From: Planctomycetota bacterium
Lineage (GTDB): Bacteria > Planctomycetota > Phycisphaerae > UBA1845
Direction of reading: 5' to 3'
Assembly (NCBI GenBank): GCA_024275565.1
Contig: JAJRYY010000049.1
Coordinates: 1-36,704 of the forward strand
DNA: 36,704 bases
Below, in pieces: positions 16,737-26,018 of this stretch (position 1 is its first letter; each line of letters starts with the position of its first letter). The position numbers and the translations under genes were made by a program. Below the pieces are notes generated by a model. That model was not told where the DNA came from, searched no databases, and saw nothing but the letters and a program-made list of their open reading frames with translations.

Positions 16737-18881
16737 TTACCTTCCTTGTTCTACGTCGCAGCAGCCAGCGCCGATGTTGGATTTGAGGATTTCGGTTTTC
16801 ATCAGGAAGCTCCCAACGGTGACCACGGATTCGCCCGGCGTGAGGCCTGCAAGAATTTCAACATGCCCGTTCACGCTGGCGCCCAAGGTGACCTTGCGCG
16901 GTTCAAAGAGCGTTTCATTCTGCTTGACGAACACCAGTTGACAGCAGCCATCGGTCTGGACAGCATCCGTTGGGATGGAAACCACTTCGTCGTTGTCGCG
17001 CACGATGATCCGTGCATGCCCGAACATATTCGCGCGGAGCAGGCCATGCTGGTTCAGGAAATTCGCCCGGACTTTGACGGTTCGGGTTCGATCGTCCACC
17101 ATGTCGCTGATCCACGATACGACCCCGTCGAATGCGTGACCGGGCAGACCGTCCACTGTGAGCAATACCGGCAAGCCAACACGCACCAGCGTCAGATCGC
17201 GTTCGCGCAGGTCCATCATGACCCACATCGTTGATAGATCAGCCACCGTGAAGAGCGCATCCTGCTGCTCGACGACTTCGCCAACAACCGCCCGCCGCTC
17301 GACAATGCGACCTGACGCCGGGCTGCGCAGTTCGTACCGCGAAAGCGCGACCCCAGATTCGCTGCCGATCGTCGCCAGCTGCGCATCGTCCAGGCCGAGG
17401 ATGTGAAGCTCGCGGGCAACCGCATCGAGCTCACTCCTGGCCACTTTCAGCGTACGCATCGCCGCAAGACGATCTCGCTCGCTTGCAAAAGTGACAGCCT
17501 CGTGCGTGGCGTGGAAATCCGCCTCCGCCGAAGCAAGATTGCTCCTGGCAGTCTCCAAGGACTGTTCGCTGCTGATCTTCTTGTCGAACAGCGATTGCTC
17601 CCGCTTGAGTGTCGAGCGGGCCAGTTCCAGAGAGGCATGCGCTTGCAGCAGGCGACTCTTGGCGTCACCGACCCGAACTTCGATGAGTTCTTCCCGCACG
17701 TCACCGGAAGAGGTCGCTGCCGTGCAAATCGCCAACATTCGCTGCGTCCCCCGGAAGATCGTGTCCACACGCTCGAAATCCGACGTCGCGAGGAGGTATC
17801 CTTCACGCACGCTGATGTAGCGACTCTTCGCTTGCCCAAGCGTGGGACTCTCCATCACGGCGAGAAGATCATCCGTGCTGACAACACGCCCGATTTCGAC
17901 AGCAGACTCCGTGACCACACCCGATACCCGTGGCGTGACCCTGACAAGCCGCGTCTCATCAAAGCCCACCTCAGCAAGACACTCGATCGCGTTTGACAAC
18001 CGGCGAGTCCGAACGACCTCAGTCTCAATACCCGCCTTTCGCGCAGTACTGCCATCGAAAAATCGGACCTGCAAACGATCCACCTGACATAGACTGTCAT
18101 TGCGCCCCGTGAGAAGCTGGCGGTTTGGCTCCAATTGAATCGATCCTTCCACCTCACTGCCAGGATGGGGCAGAGTTTTTTGCTCCGCTGCGTTCCTTTG
18201 CGCCTCAAATTCCTCCTGCCTGGCGGGATTGAGCCTAGCCCATTCTGCCTCGACCTCCGGGTTGCAAAGCACACACTGCGTCTCGGGCAGATCGTGTTCA
18301 TCGCACCAGTCGCCTGCCTCCATAAACGGATCCGGTGATGCACCGCAGCGGGTGCATACCGATTCCGGAACACCGTGTCCGTCACACCAGCCCTGATCGA
18401 GCGTCGGTTCGACGGGGCTGTATGCCGGCCCGAACACAACCTCATCGCTTTCTATCTCTGATACCGACGCACGCTCCACGGATGAGTCGTCTCCACCGGT
18501 GGGCGTCCTTGCATTGGCCGGATTCAACGCTGCCCATTGTTCGCGCGCCTCAGGATTGCAGTTCGTACACTGCGACTCAGGCAGGCCGTGCTCCCCGCAC
18601 CAGTCCTGACCAGCCTTGAACTTTGCCACCAGCGACGGGCTGCAACGGGTGCATACCGACTCTGGAACACTGTGTCCGTTGCACCACCCTTTGGACATAT
18701 CCACCGCAACCGCACTTGTCTCAGGCCCGATTGCGGAGGCTGTGGCGGACTTCGGAACCGGCTTGCTGACGCGACTTTTATCCCGTTCATCTTTCACATT
18801 GCAACCGCCCGAAATGACCATCGCAAGGGTTGTCACCAGGACTGCCACGCGACATCTGTGGTAGCAGTGAGTGTTCATCAT
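16737..18881 (-). CDS. RND efflux periplasmic adaptor with four Cys-His metal-binding motifs
   Basis: A 714-residue lipoprotein (lipobox ISGGC, Cys27). The start at 18881 follows GGAG by 5 bases; the adjacent ATG at 18878 is equally possible. Residues 60-210 hold four copies of C-x2-H-x6-C-x2-C in two pairs: Cys67-Cys80, Cys95-Cys108, Cys166-Cys179 and Cys193-Cys206. Each is embedded in a WC..H..PE(S/T).C..C context, as if to bind metal. The rest is a normal HlyD/CusB-like adaptor: a lipoyl-like half-motif (RVSGVVTESAVEIGRVVSTDDLL), a long coiled-coil hairpin (about 400-540), the second half (RSPASGRIVERRAVVGEVVEQQDAL) and beta-barrel domains. It would link the CzcA pump to an outer-membrane channel and probably captures metal through its N-terminal array. 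Confidence 0.9.
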   Translation of the reverse strand: MMNTHCYHRCRVAVLVTTLAMVISGGCNVKDERDKSRVSKPVPKSATASAIGPETSAVAVDMSKGWCNGHSVPESVCTRCSPSLVAKFKAGQDWCGEHGLPESQCTNCNPEAREQWAALNPANARTPTGGDDSSVERASVSEIESDEVVFGPAYSPVEPTLDQGWCDGHGVPESVCTRCGASPDPFMEAGDWCDEHDLPETQCVLCNPEVEAEWARLNPARQEEFEAQRNAAEQKTLPHPGSEVEGSIQLEPNRQLLTGRNDSLCQVDRLQVRFFDGSTARKAGIETEVVRTRRLSNAIECLAEVGFDETRLVRVTPRVSGVVTESAVEIGRVVSTDDLLAVMESPTLGQAKSRYISVREGYLLATSDFERVDTIFRGTQRMLAICTAATSSGDVREELIEVRVGDAKSRLLQAHASLELARSTLKREQSLFDKKISSEQSLETARSNLASAEADFHATHEAVTFASERDRLAAMRTLKVARSELDAVARELHILGLDDAQLATIGSESGVALSRYELRSPASGRIVERRAVVGEVVEQQDALFTVADLSTMWVMMDLRERDLTLVRVGLPVLLTVDGLPGHAFDGVVSWISDMVDDRTRTVKVRANFLNQHGLLRANMFGHARIIVRDNDEVVSIPTDAVQTDGCCQLVFVKQNETLFEPRKVTLGASVNGHVEILAGLTPGESVVTVGSFLMKTEILKSNIGAGCCDVEQGR

Positions 18882-19109
18882 GACTTCTCCGTCTCTTATG
18901 AAAGCAGTATGGTAAGAGCAGTATCGCCGCCGCAAGCCCATTTTTCAGGATGCTGCTAAGCAGATCCACTGCAAATTCTTCTCGTTTTTGAGTATCACGG
19001 GGTGTACCAGTTGCGGACGACACAAGTGGCAACCCAGACACGGGCGCATCGCAAGCGACGCTGCATCAGACCGCAAGCGCCGCGGCATCAGAAAGTCGAA
19101 GGCAGGAAA

Positions 19110-19589
19110 TCAGATGAGGCGTGGTCGCTCAGAGGCTGGGATGGGGACAGGTTCGCCTGTCTGACCCGTTGTGATAGGGTGCAAGCGATGCCGATGCGGC
19201 AGATATACGTCGCAGGGGGACCGCACTGGGACAATGGCAACAACCTGCATGACGGCGAAGTCGTCCCCGTCTGATGGCTTGGAGTGCGTTGATACAACAT
19301 TGCACGATTCTGTGCAGGTGTCGCAGTCGCGTGGTTGGGATGATTCCGGATCGATGGGTGTATCGCCGCCACGGGATGTATCACCACCACGGGGCGTATC
19401 ACCACTTGTGTCGCACGGGCAGCTGCCGGGGCATTTATCCGGCGAGCTGCGTAAGATCTCATGTCCCGGGAAACCCTCTTCATGTCCTGGGAAACCCTGC
19501 GTGCAGCATTCTACAAGGATGCCCGCCCGACATAGCGTTGGCATCGCCACGAGGCTCCAGAGAATGGCCATGAGTGCAAAAGTCCGCAT
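19110..19589 (-). CDS. Small Cys-rich secreted protein of the metal-efflux locus
   Basis: A 159-residue protein with a signal peptide (MRTFALMAILWSLVAMPTLCRAG) and many Cys, His and Asp residues: ECC, HE, CPGSCPCD and CDTCTESC. It precedes the adaptor and CzcA genes on the same strand, 228 bp away. Small Cys/His-rich exported proteins at the head of efflux operons (CzcI-like) are known as metal-sensing or metal-binding accessories, and I infer such a role without a family match. Short duplications are visible (GFPGHE twice; RGGDT twice). A TTGACC-17-TAGACT promoter ends 6 bases before the ATG, so the mRNA may be leaderless. The ATG at 19571 is an alternative start. The 150 bp upstream of the promoter hold nothing recognisable. 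Confidence 0.65.
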   Translation of the reverse strand: MRTFALMAILWSLVAMPTLCRAGILVECCTQGFPGHEEGFPGHEILRSSPDKCPGSCPCDTSGDTPRGGDTSRGGDTPIDPESSQPRDCDTCTESCNVVSTHSKPSDGDDFAVMQVVAIVPVRSPCDVYLPHRHRLHPITTGQTGEPVPIPASERPRLI

Positions 19590-19595
19590 GGATAC

Positions 19596-19624
19596 AGTCT
19601 ATGCAATACCGTTGCGTGGGTCAA
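19596..19624 (-). promoter_or_regulatory. Promoter of the metal-efflux operon
   Basis: On the minus strand, TTGACC (19619-19624), a 17-bp spacer and TAGACT (19596-19601). The expected start falls at or next to the ATG at 19589. No MerR-type long-spacer promoter and no obvious operator dyad is seen. Confidence 0.55.
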
Positions 19625-19739
19625 CGAATCTCAAGACGATCCACGTCTTATCGGAACGAACATCATCACCCCACGCAAGACATACCCTATCTCACACAAG
19701 ACATGCCCTGAACGCTGCAACCTTCATTTTGTGGGGGTT

Positions 19740-20678
19740 CTATGGGTTCATGGGCGAACCCGATGGCTGCGATCGCTCACCTTGTTCCACACCACTTAAG
19801 ACGCGTGTCCAGTCAAAGGCTGGACCGGGATCCACCTTGGCTGCGGACACATGATAATGCCCCAGTATCCCGGAAAACGTGTGCTGCTGCTCTTCGGGGC
19901 AGACCTTGACCGCCACCATTCCGTCGCTCTGCCGTGGAGTGTTGCTACCGATATTCGGCAGCGCCCGACGCAACGTCCGGATCAGGTGGATCAGTGAGAC
20001 ATATTGTGCGTCGGTGAATCCGTACTGATAAATCGACCTGCCCTGAATGACGCCCGTGTGTACTGCTCCGCGATCCTCTGACAGCGCTCCGTGTAGTGAG
20101 GCTGCTTTCTCCAGGTCAGCAAGCGTGTCATATGCACCGACATTTGCGATTTCCACGCCGACGGAAACATCGTTGGCTGACCCGGCATGCCTCGCCCGCA
20201 CCCGAACATCGAGCGTCTGATAAATGGTCCCATCGGTGTCGAGCAGAAAATGACTGCTTAAACCGCGTTGATCGTGTAGCACGTTGAAGCATCGCCTGCT
20301 CGTACCGGATGCGTCGTAATGGACGATGATTTGTCGCACAGCCTCCCGCACACTCAGCCACGCCAGATCATCATCGACAGGATCGGTTTCGTTCACCAGA
20401 CACGCGCGAACGCTGTATCGTCTGGCGGTGTCACACCCTTTCGCTGGTTTATGCGGCAGGACGCGTGAGTGATCGAAAAAGCATGTTTCCATGTAACCAT
20501 CGAATCCGCCCGGTTCGTCCCACCGAACGACCTTTACCCCCGTCGCGTACAATCGTCCGCATACGGCGATCTGGTCCGATACATATCGAGATATCTTATC
20601 TTCGCGCTGCCCGGGTGTAGCGCAACTTTCGATTGTCAGTATGATGCAATAAACCGCAGTGGAAAGTGTACGTTTCAT
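19740..20678 (-). CDS. N-acetylmuramoyl-L-alanine amidase (Amidase_2) lipoprotein
   Basis: A 312-residue exported protein with a short signal and lipobox (IESC, Cys19). The Amidase_2 (AmpD/PGRP-like) fold spans about 110-295: IIVHYDASG (His120), SSHFLLDTDGTIYQ, ARHAGSANDVSVGVEIANVG, and GHYHVSAAKVDPGPAFDW. His120, His274 and Asp283 fit the expected zinc ligands. The enzyme class cuts the amide bond between MurNAc and the stem peptide. It is transcribed with the dipeptide epimerase 36 bp upstream, which would act on the released L-Ala-D-Glu, consistent with peptidoglycan turnover. No Shine-Dalgarno is visible at the ATG; it lies close to the upstream gene, so coupling is possible. Confidence 0.88.
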   Translation of the reverse strand: MKRTLSTAVYCIILTIESCATPGQREDKISRYVSDQIAVCGRLYATGVKVVRWDEPGGFDGYMETCFFDHSRVLPHKPAKGCDTARRYSVRACLVNETDPVDDDLAWLSVREAVRQIIVHYDASGTSRRCFNVLHDQRGLSSHFLLDTDGTIYQTLDVRVRARHAGSANDVSVGVEIANVGAYDTLADLEKAASLHGALSEDRGAVHTGVIQGRSIYQYGFTDAQYVSLIHLIRTLRRALPNIGSNTPRQSDGMVAVKVCPEEQQHTFSGILGHYHVSAAKVDPGPAFDWTRVLSGVEQGERSQPSGSPMNP

Positions 20679-20714
20679 GTCGACCAGTCAGCGTCCATGA
20701 TGATGAGTCAGGCC

Positions 20715-21758
20715 TTACAGATCAGGCCTTACGGATAAGCCAAACCCTGGAGCATCGTGACATAATACGCGATCGCCATCCAGTGTGAGCGCTCCAAAGG
20801 GTTCGTCGGAAAGCAACAGGTGACCGTCCAGATCCACAAGGTCTACCAGGGATGAGATGCTCACAGCCGCTGCAATCCCCAGCGACGTTTCAGCCATGCA
20901 GCCAAGCATGATTTTTAAGTCCGCCGCACGCGAGAGGTGAATCATCCGAAGTGCTTCGCGGATTCCCCCGCACTTAACCAGCTTGATATTGACGCCGCTG
21001 ACACACCCCTGCAACCGCAATATATCCTCCGGACACACGACATCTTCATCCGCATATATCGGTATGGGAGACTGCTCATGGATACGCCGAAGGTCGTCCA
21101 GATGACCGGCTGGTATCGGCTGCTCGATGAATTCCGGGCTGAATCGCGACAACGCCTCAATCCGGTCCAATGCTTCATCCGGCGTCCACCCTTCATTGAC
21201 ATCCAGACGTAATTTTGCCTCGGGAACCGCTTCCCGAATGAGCGCCAGCGTCTCCTCGTCACGGTCCGTTCCTACCTTGATTTTCAAAGCAGAAAATCCG
21301 CTCGCCTCGCGTACACGCTCAACCATCACCTCCGGTTCATCCAGCCCGATGCTCATCGACGTGGCTGGGACGTTCCGCATACTCAACCCCAGCAATCGCC
21401 AGACCGGGATGCCGAGTTTTTGACCGATCCAATCGTGCAAGGCAGCGTCGATGGCTGACACAGCCGCCCGGTGCTGATCGAACCGATCCACAAGCCTCCG
21501 TACAATTTCCGACACGGCATACAGGTCATCCCCGATCAAAGAAGCATCGCGATTCAGCTGCTGGACGACATGTTCCACGGTATCGAGCGTTTCGCCATAG
21601 TATGGGACCGGCGACGCTTCCCCCATCCCTATGGTTCCGTCATGCAGACACCGCACGATCACCCGATCCACATTCCGCCCCGACACGCTCCCACCGGGTC
21701 GTGCAATCCGAAACGGATATTTTGAGTGAACGCGTAAACGCTCAGAACTCCACTCCAT
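20715..21758 (-). CDS. Dipeptide epimerase (L-Ala-D/L-Glu epimerase type)
   Basis: A 347-residue enolase-superfamily enzyme that interconverts L-Ala-D-Glu and L-Ala-L-Glu so that murein peptides can be degraded. The start at 21758 follows GGAGG by 5 bases; a TTG 12 bases earlier is less likely. Seen in order are the capping domain with MGEASPVPYYGET, the catalytic LKIKVG (Lys161, KxK), metal ligands Asp186 (LRLDVNEGW), Glu212 (FIEQPIP) and Asp237 (YADEDV), and the opposite base Lys259 (NIKLVKCGG). The late DLDGHLLL (Asp309-x-Asp311) is the signature that binds the dipeptide amino group and separates this group from muconate-type relatives. It heads the epimerase-amidase operon, divergent from the SpoIID gene. 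Confidence 0.9.
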   Translation of the reverse strand: MEWSSERLRVHSKYPFRIARPGGSVSGRNVDRVIVRCLHDGTIGMGEASPVPYYGETLDTVEHVVQQLNRDASLIGDDLYAVSEIVRRLVDRFDQHRAAVSAIDAALHDWIGQKLGIPVWRLLGLSMRNVPATSMSIGLDEPEVMVERVREASGFSALKIKVGTDRDEETLALIREAVPEAKLRLDVNEGWTPDEALDRIEALSRFSPEFIEQPIPAGHLDDLRRIHEQSPIPIYADEDVVCPEDILRLQGCVSGVNIKLVKCGGIREALRMIHLSRAADLKIMLGCMAETSLGIAAAVSISSLVDLVDLDGHLLLSDEPFGALTLDGDRVLCHDAPGFGLSVRPDL

Positions 21759-21883
21759 TTGAACCTCCAAAACCGCAAAACCGTGATACTCGAAAACTCG
21801 CGGCCGAAACGGTACACTGTCGCAAGTTGACCGATTTGTCCATCATCGCGAACCCGTACCGACGCCAACAGGCTTCATTTGCC

Positions 21884-23326
21884 ATGCGCAAGCAGACAAA
21901 CAGCACCACTCACAACCAACCGACAACAACACACACTCGAAATGTGCGCATCGGGATCATTCTTCCAGAAGATCAGCGCAACACCACCACGCTCCACATC
22001 CCTGACCACCCGTACTTCTTGAATGATACCCCGATCCGCAACACGACCATCACAGTGACTGCCGGAAACCAGGCAGTGTCCGCAGCAGATCAAACAGTGT
22101 CCGCCGGAGATCAGACAGTGTCCGCCGAAGACCAGGCAGTGTCCGCCGGCGATCAGAATGTCACCATTCGGCACTCAGACTCAGAGCATACCTGCAACCG
22201 GTGCGTCTTACGCCCAGAAAACTCCGACCCCACCACGGGTATTTCCATCCAGCACATCCAGGCTGGTCGCGGGTTCCACTTCGCAACCAGCATTGACGTC
22301 GTCCTCCCTGACGCCATCGAAATCTCCAATGAACGTGGCTGGCTGATGCTGATCAACGAACTCCCCAGGGAGACCTACCTCAAAGGCGTTATCACCGCCG
22401 AAATGAGTTCTGCCTGTCCGATCGAATTCCTCAAAGCCCAGTGCGTGACTGCTCGATCCTGGATGCTGGCTGCGTCAGAACACAAGCACGCCAACCTGGG
22501 TATCGATTACTGTAACGACGACTGCTGCCAGCGATATCAAGGCATCGAGCACCTGTCCGAATCCGCCGTCAAAGCTGTCGATCAAACCGCCAGCCTCATC
22601 CTGATCCACAGCTCAGGATGCGTCGTCGATGCCAATTACGCAAAGTGCTGCGGCGGGATCACCGAATCTCCCGAACACGTCTGGTCGGTCCCAAAACCCG
22701 GTCAACACAGCGTCGTCGACGCCCCACCCGAATCCCACATCCACAACCTCGCATCCGCCAACCCCAACTCAAGCACCGAATTCATACGCAGAGCGTGGCT
22801 GACGCGTGCAGACGCGTTTTGCAGCGCCAAATATGTATCGCCCACAGACGTCCCTCGCTACCTGGGTCGCATCGACGATGGACAATCCTGGTTCCGATGG
22901 ACGAAGGAAATCGCCGCCACAGACCTTCTCGCAAACCTGAAACACCACATATCGGACTTCCACGATGCCCATCAACTCACCGATATTCGTATCGCATCCC
23001 GGGGTGACAGCGGACGTGCAACCTCCGTGGAAATCGATGTCACCACCTCGTCAATGAACGCCACAACGCTCACAATTCACGACCAGTACAACATCCGCCA
23101 GGCCCTCCATCCCGATTTCCTCTTCAGCACTGCCATCACCTTGTCACGAAGGCACGATGCGGGTGGTGCGATCAGCAACGTCATTTATCACGGTGCGGGC
23201 TGGGGGCATGGTGCGGGATTATGTCAGATTGGAGCACTAGGAATGTCGCTCGCTGGTTACGACCACGAACAAATCCTAAAGCACTATTTCACAAACGTCA
23301 CGATCAACAGGAGCGACCGAGCATGA
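21884..23326 (+). CDS. SpoIID/LytB-domain protein
   Basis: A 480-residue protein. The start at 21884 has only a weak AGG upstream and is the first ATG past the divergent epimerase, so the N-terminus is uncertain. Residues 63-92 are a Val-Ser-Ala-rich linker from a 21-bp tandem repeat. The SpoIID domain is clear: LPRETYLKGVITAEM (about 160-175, with the catalytic Glu region), ECVTAR-like AQCVTARSWM, and at the end GAGWGHGAGLCQIGALGMSLAGYDHEQILKHYF. SpoIID enzymes are lytic transglycosylases that cut denuded glycan. In a non-sporulating planctomycete it more likely serves cell division or turnover. It overlaps murQ by ATGA, which ties it to MurNAc recycling. A signal peptide is not obvious. Confidence 0.85.
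   Translation: MRKQTNSTTHNQPTTTHTRNVRIGIILPEDQRNTTTLHIPDHPYFLNDTPIRNTTITVTAGNQAVSAADQTVSAGDQTVSAEDQAVSAGDQNVTIRHSDSEHTCNRCVLRPENSDPTTGISIQHIQAGRGFHFATSIDVVLPDAIEISNERGWLMLINELPRETYLKGVITAEMSSACPIEFLKAQCVTARSWMLAASEHKHANLGIDYCNDDCCQRYQGIEHLSESAVKAVDQTASLILIHSSGCVVDANYAKCCGGITESPEHVWSVPKPGQHSVVDAPPESHIHNLASANPNSSTEFIRRAWLTRADAFCSAKYVSPTDVPRYLGRIDDGQSWFRWTKEIAATDLLANLKHHISDFHDAHQLTDIRIASRGDSGRATSVEIDVTTSSMNATTLTIHDQYNIRQALHPDFLFSTAITLSRRHDAGGAISNVIYHGAGWGHGAGLCQIGALGMSLAGYDHEQILKHYFTNVTINRSDRA
22070..22153. repeat. Four 21-bp tandem repeats in the SpoIID gene
   Basis: Four consecutive 21-bp units (caggcagtgtccgcagcagat and variants) encode the heptad Q-(A/T)-V-S-A-x-D. A partial fifth (CAGAATGTC) follows. 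Confidence 0.9.
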
Positions 23327-23796
23327 GCGAAACCAGAGGCCACCTCCTCACCGAACACCGCAACGAACGATCCGCACGCATCGACGCACTGTCCATCGCC
23401 GACGCCTTCGACATCATCGCGACCGAAGACGCCAGCGTCGCGCCCGCAGTCGCCGCAGCCAAGATCGATATACTCAGTGCGATCGACCTCATCGTCTCCG
23501 CGTTCCAGAAGGGCGGGCGATTGATCTACGTCGGTGCTGGTACGAGCGGTCGACTCGGCGTACTCGATGCTGCCGAGTGCCCTCCAACCTTCTGCTCGGA
23601 TCCGGAAATGGTCCGTGGACTCATCGCTGGTGGCTGGGACGCACTCCGCCGAAGCATCGAAGGCGCAGAAGACGATCGCGACGCGGCTGCGGCTGCCATC
23701 GACACTATCAGCGTCTCCGACAGGGACGTCGTATTTGGCATCGCCACCGGTGGCACCACGCCCTACGTCCACGCCGCAATCAAACGCGCCAAGTAA
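23323..23796 (+). CDS. murQ: MurNAc-6-phosphate etherase, N-terminal part before an internal stop
   Basis: MurQ splits the lactyl ether of MurNAc-6-phosphate to GlcNAc-6-phosphate and D-lactate. This open part has 157 residues: TEHRNERSARIDALS, the SIS domain start GRLIYVGAGTSGRLGVLDAAECPPTF with Glu85 (catalytic Glu equivalent), GLIAGG, and AEDDRDAA with Glu116. AGGAG lies about 10 bases before the ATG, which overlaps the SpoIID stop. Translation then meets TAA at 23794-23796. The same frame continues immediately as good MurQ sequence to 24228, so the gene is interrupted by one nonsense codon (a CAA-to-TAA change would explain it). A truncated 157-residue product would lack half the active-site dimer fold and is unlikely to work. 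Confidence 0.85.
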   Translation: MSETRGHLLTEHRNERSARIDALSIADAFDIIATEDASVAPAVAAAKIDILSAIDLIVSAFQKGGRLIYVGAGTSGRLGVLDAAECPPTFCSDPEMVRGLIAGGWDALRRSIEGAEDDRDAAAAAIDTISVSDRDVVFGIATGGTTPYVHAAIKRAK

Positions 23797-24228
23797 CGCA
23801 ACGCCAAAACCGTCTTCCTCGCCTGCGTCCCGCGCGGTCAAACGACCGACGCAGCCGACGTCTCCATCCGTATCCTCACCGGTCCCGAAGTCATCACTGG
23901 CAGCACACGCATGAAAGCAGGGACAGCCACAAAGCTCGTACTCAATATGATTACCACCATCAGCATGGTCCGGATCGGCAAGGTCTACGAAAATCTGATG
24001 GTCGACCTCAACACCAGCGCCTGCGACAAACTCCACGACCGCGCCATCCGCATCGTCAGCGAAATCACCGACCTCGACCACGCCGCCGCACAATCACTGC
24101 TCCAGTCCGCCAGCGGACACATCAAAACCGCCCTGGTCATGCACATGAAAAACCTCCCACCAGGCGCCGCACGCCGCTGCCTAGACTCACACAGCGGAAA
24201 CGTCCGCACAACGCTTGCTGAGAGATGA
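23797..24228 (+). pseudogene. murQ: MurQ C-terminal part after the internal TAA
   Basis: In frame with the N-terminal part, this stretch encodes [10 protein letters not shown], the MurQ signature [23 protein letters not shown], and the C-terminal helical bundle ([24 protein letters not shown]). An ATG at 23911 exists but has no ribosome site. Together the two parts make 301 codons, the normal MurQ length. No other base change is needed to restore the gene, so the mutation is recent, is bypassed, or is a sequencing error. The last 42 bases overlap the 3' end of the convergent symporter gene. Confidence 0.8.
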
Positions 24229-25686
24229 ACGCCCCGCTCCCCGAAAGAGCGCCCCAATCCCGAACGTCCACAACGTCCCAAACACGATCCACCAAGGCCA
24301 GGCAAGCAGCACCTCATCCGTCGCGTCCTGTCGAAACTTCATCCCAGCCAGGATGCCCACACCCGTCAGCATCGCCACAACATTGGCAACATCACTCCCT
24401 CGCCGTGTCGTCAGAACGCCCAATAAAAACACGCCCAGCATCGAGCCAAATATCAAACTCGCCCAGTCAAACGCCTCCTGCAATAAATCACTCCGCCCCG
24501 AAAATCCCATGGCTGTCACCACCAATAGCACGCCAAAACACGCTGAAAAGATTCGCCCCGCCCGAAGATAATGCGTCGCACTCCGAGCACGCGCAATATA
24601 GGGCTGATAAAAATCCACCACCGCAGTCGAAGAGAGCGCTCCAAGCGCCGAATCCAGACTCGACATGGCAGCCGCAAACACCCCGCACACCAGCAACCCC
24701 TTGATCCCCCACCCGGACGGTAACGCATTGGAAATAAAATGCGGAAACAATCGATCCCTCGCAGTCCCGTCCACAGGTGCCATTTCCGGAAACGCTGCAT
24801 AATATCCATACATACCCACGCCGACTGCTAGAAACAACACGATGACCGGAAAACCCGCCAGGGCATTGAACAGCAATGATCGCTGACCGTCTCGGGCATC
24901 CGAACAGGTCAACATCCGCTGCGTCAAATCCTGATCCGTTCCAAAGACAGCAGCATTTAGAAATGCAGCATGTATGACCAATACCCAAAATACTTTGTCC
25001 GTGTTCCAATCCGTTCCCCAGTCGAATACATGCAATTTCCCCGCTTCCGATGCAAGCTGCACCTGATCCATCACAGACCCCGGCGTCACAACCACCATAT
25101 AAATCAACGCAGCAAAAGCCCCGGACAAAAACACAATCGCCTGCAAAGCGTCCGTCCAGATGATCGCCTTGATCCCACCGAACATCGTGTATCCCACTGC
25201 AAATATAGCCGTCCCGACAATCACAAATTGCAAATCCCACCCGAGAATGACGCTGACCGCAATCGAGGCAGCCAGCAGCCGCAACCCACTTCCAATAATT
25301 CGCGACACGAAAAACAACACAGCAGCCGTCCCACGCGTCCACTTTCCGAACCGCCGCCCCAGATATTCATAGACAGTCGTCACCCGCGAGCGATAAAACG
25401 CCGGTAACACCCACAAGACAACAACCATACGACCCAGAAATGAACCAAAATAGAGTTGTATATAATCGCAATTCGTCGCAAACGCCCTGCCCGGTACACC
25501 CACAAACGTGATTGCACTCAGCTCGGTCGCCAATATCGACAGCCCAACAATCAACCAGGGTTGTCGACGACTCCCCAGAAAATAATCCTCAGTCGTCTTC
25601 TCTTCCCGACCAGACCATACACCAATCGCGACCACGGACAGAAAATACACTGCCACGACAATCATATCCACCCACGCCATTGGCAC
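24187..25686 (-). CDS. Sodium:solute symporter family transporter
   Basis: A 499-residue integral membrane protein with about 13 hydrophobic segments. It fits the SSS family: [68 protein letters not shown], and [24 protein letters not shown], with the Ser-rich sodium-site segment. The GTG start at 25686 has GGAG 5 bases upstream; ATG 25680 is the alternative. The substrate is not readable, but its position between murQ and a sugar kinase suggests an amino sugar such as MurNAc or anhydro-MurNAc. Some Bacteroidetes are reported, as I recall, to pair a transporter with a MurNAc kinase and MurQ. It is divergent from the ROK gene and convergent with murQ. Confidence 0.88.
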   Translation of the reverse strand: MPMAWVDMIVVAVYFLSVVAIGVWSGREEKTTEDYFLGSRRQPWLIVGLSILATELSAITFVGVPGRAFATNCDYIQLYFGSFLGRMVVVLWVLPAFYRSRVTTVYEYLGRRFGKWTRGTAAVLFFVSRIIGSGLRLLAASIAVSVILGWDLQFVIVGTAIFAVGYTMFGGIKAIIWTDALQAIVFLSGAFAALIYMVVVTPGSVMDQVQLASEAGKLHVFDWGTDWNTDKVFWVLVIHAAFLNAAVFGTDQDLTQRMLTCSDARDGQRSLLFNALAGFPVIVLFLAVGVGMYGYYAAFPEMAPVDGTARDRLFPHFISNALPSGWGIKGLLVCGVFAAAMSSLDSALGALSSTAVVDFYQPYIARARSATHYLRAGRIFSACFGVLLVVTAMGFSGRSDLLQEAFDWASLIFGSMLGVFLLGVLTTRRGSDVANVVAMLTGVGILAGMKFRQDATDEVLLAWPWWIVFGTLWTFGIGALFRGAGRSSLSKRCADVSAV

Positions 25687-25743
25687 ATTAGCTCCATATC
25701 AGTACGAAATGGTAAGCCTCCCACTGAACCGCAGGCGCGGTGG

Positions 25744-25763
25744 CCCATGTCTTCAGACATGGG
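25744..25763. repeat. 9-bp-stem palindrome in the symporter-ROK spacer
   Basis: CCCATGTCT and AGACATGGG are perfect inverted arms around TC. It stands in the 330-bp divergent spacer (25687-26016), which otherwise shows only GC-rich inverted fragments and an 18-bp duplication at its right end. It may be a REP-like element or an operator between the two divergent genes. Confidence 0.6.
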
Positions 25764-25982
25764 GGAGACGATGACAGCTTGATCTGCGTGTACGACGTTA
25801 TTGTTGCGAGTAAGAACGTTGATCCTCGTCTCCCTCACCCCTGAAAGAGGTGGGTACCCGCCCCGATTGTATCACCCGCCTGAACGGCCATACACCCATC
25901 AATGCCCTGCGCTCACGCCGTCAGTTGTGTCGAACGCACAGATGGGTATAAGGGAGTTTACAGGGAGAGTGGATAGATGAAA

Positions 25983-26018
25983 ACTCGCGATACTCCGGGT
26001 ACACGCGATACTTCGGGT
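25983..26018. repeat. 18-bp tandem duplication at the ROK 5' end
   Basis: Two units, actcgcgatactccgggt (25983-26000) and acacgcgatacttcgggt (26001-26018), end at the GTG at 26017. Confidence 0.75.

Noticed and set aside
21884..23326. Sporulation gene
   Set aside because: SpoIID domains occur widely in non-sporulating bacteria, and the neighbours are recycling genes.
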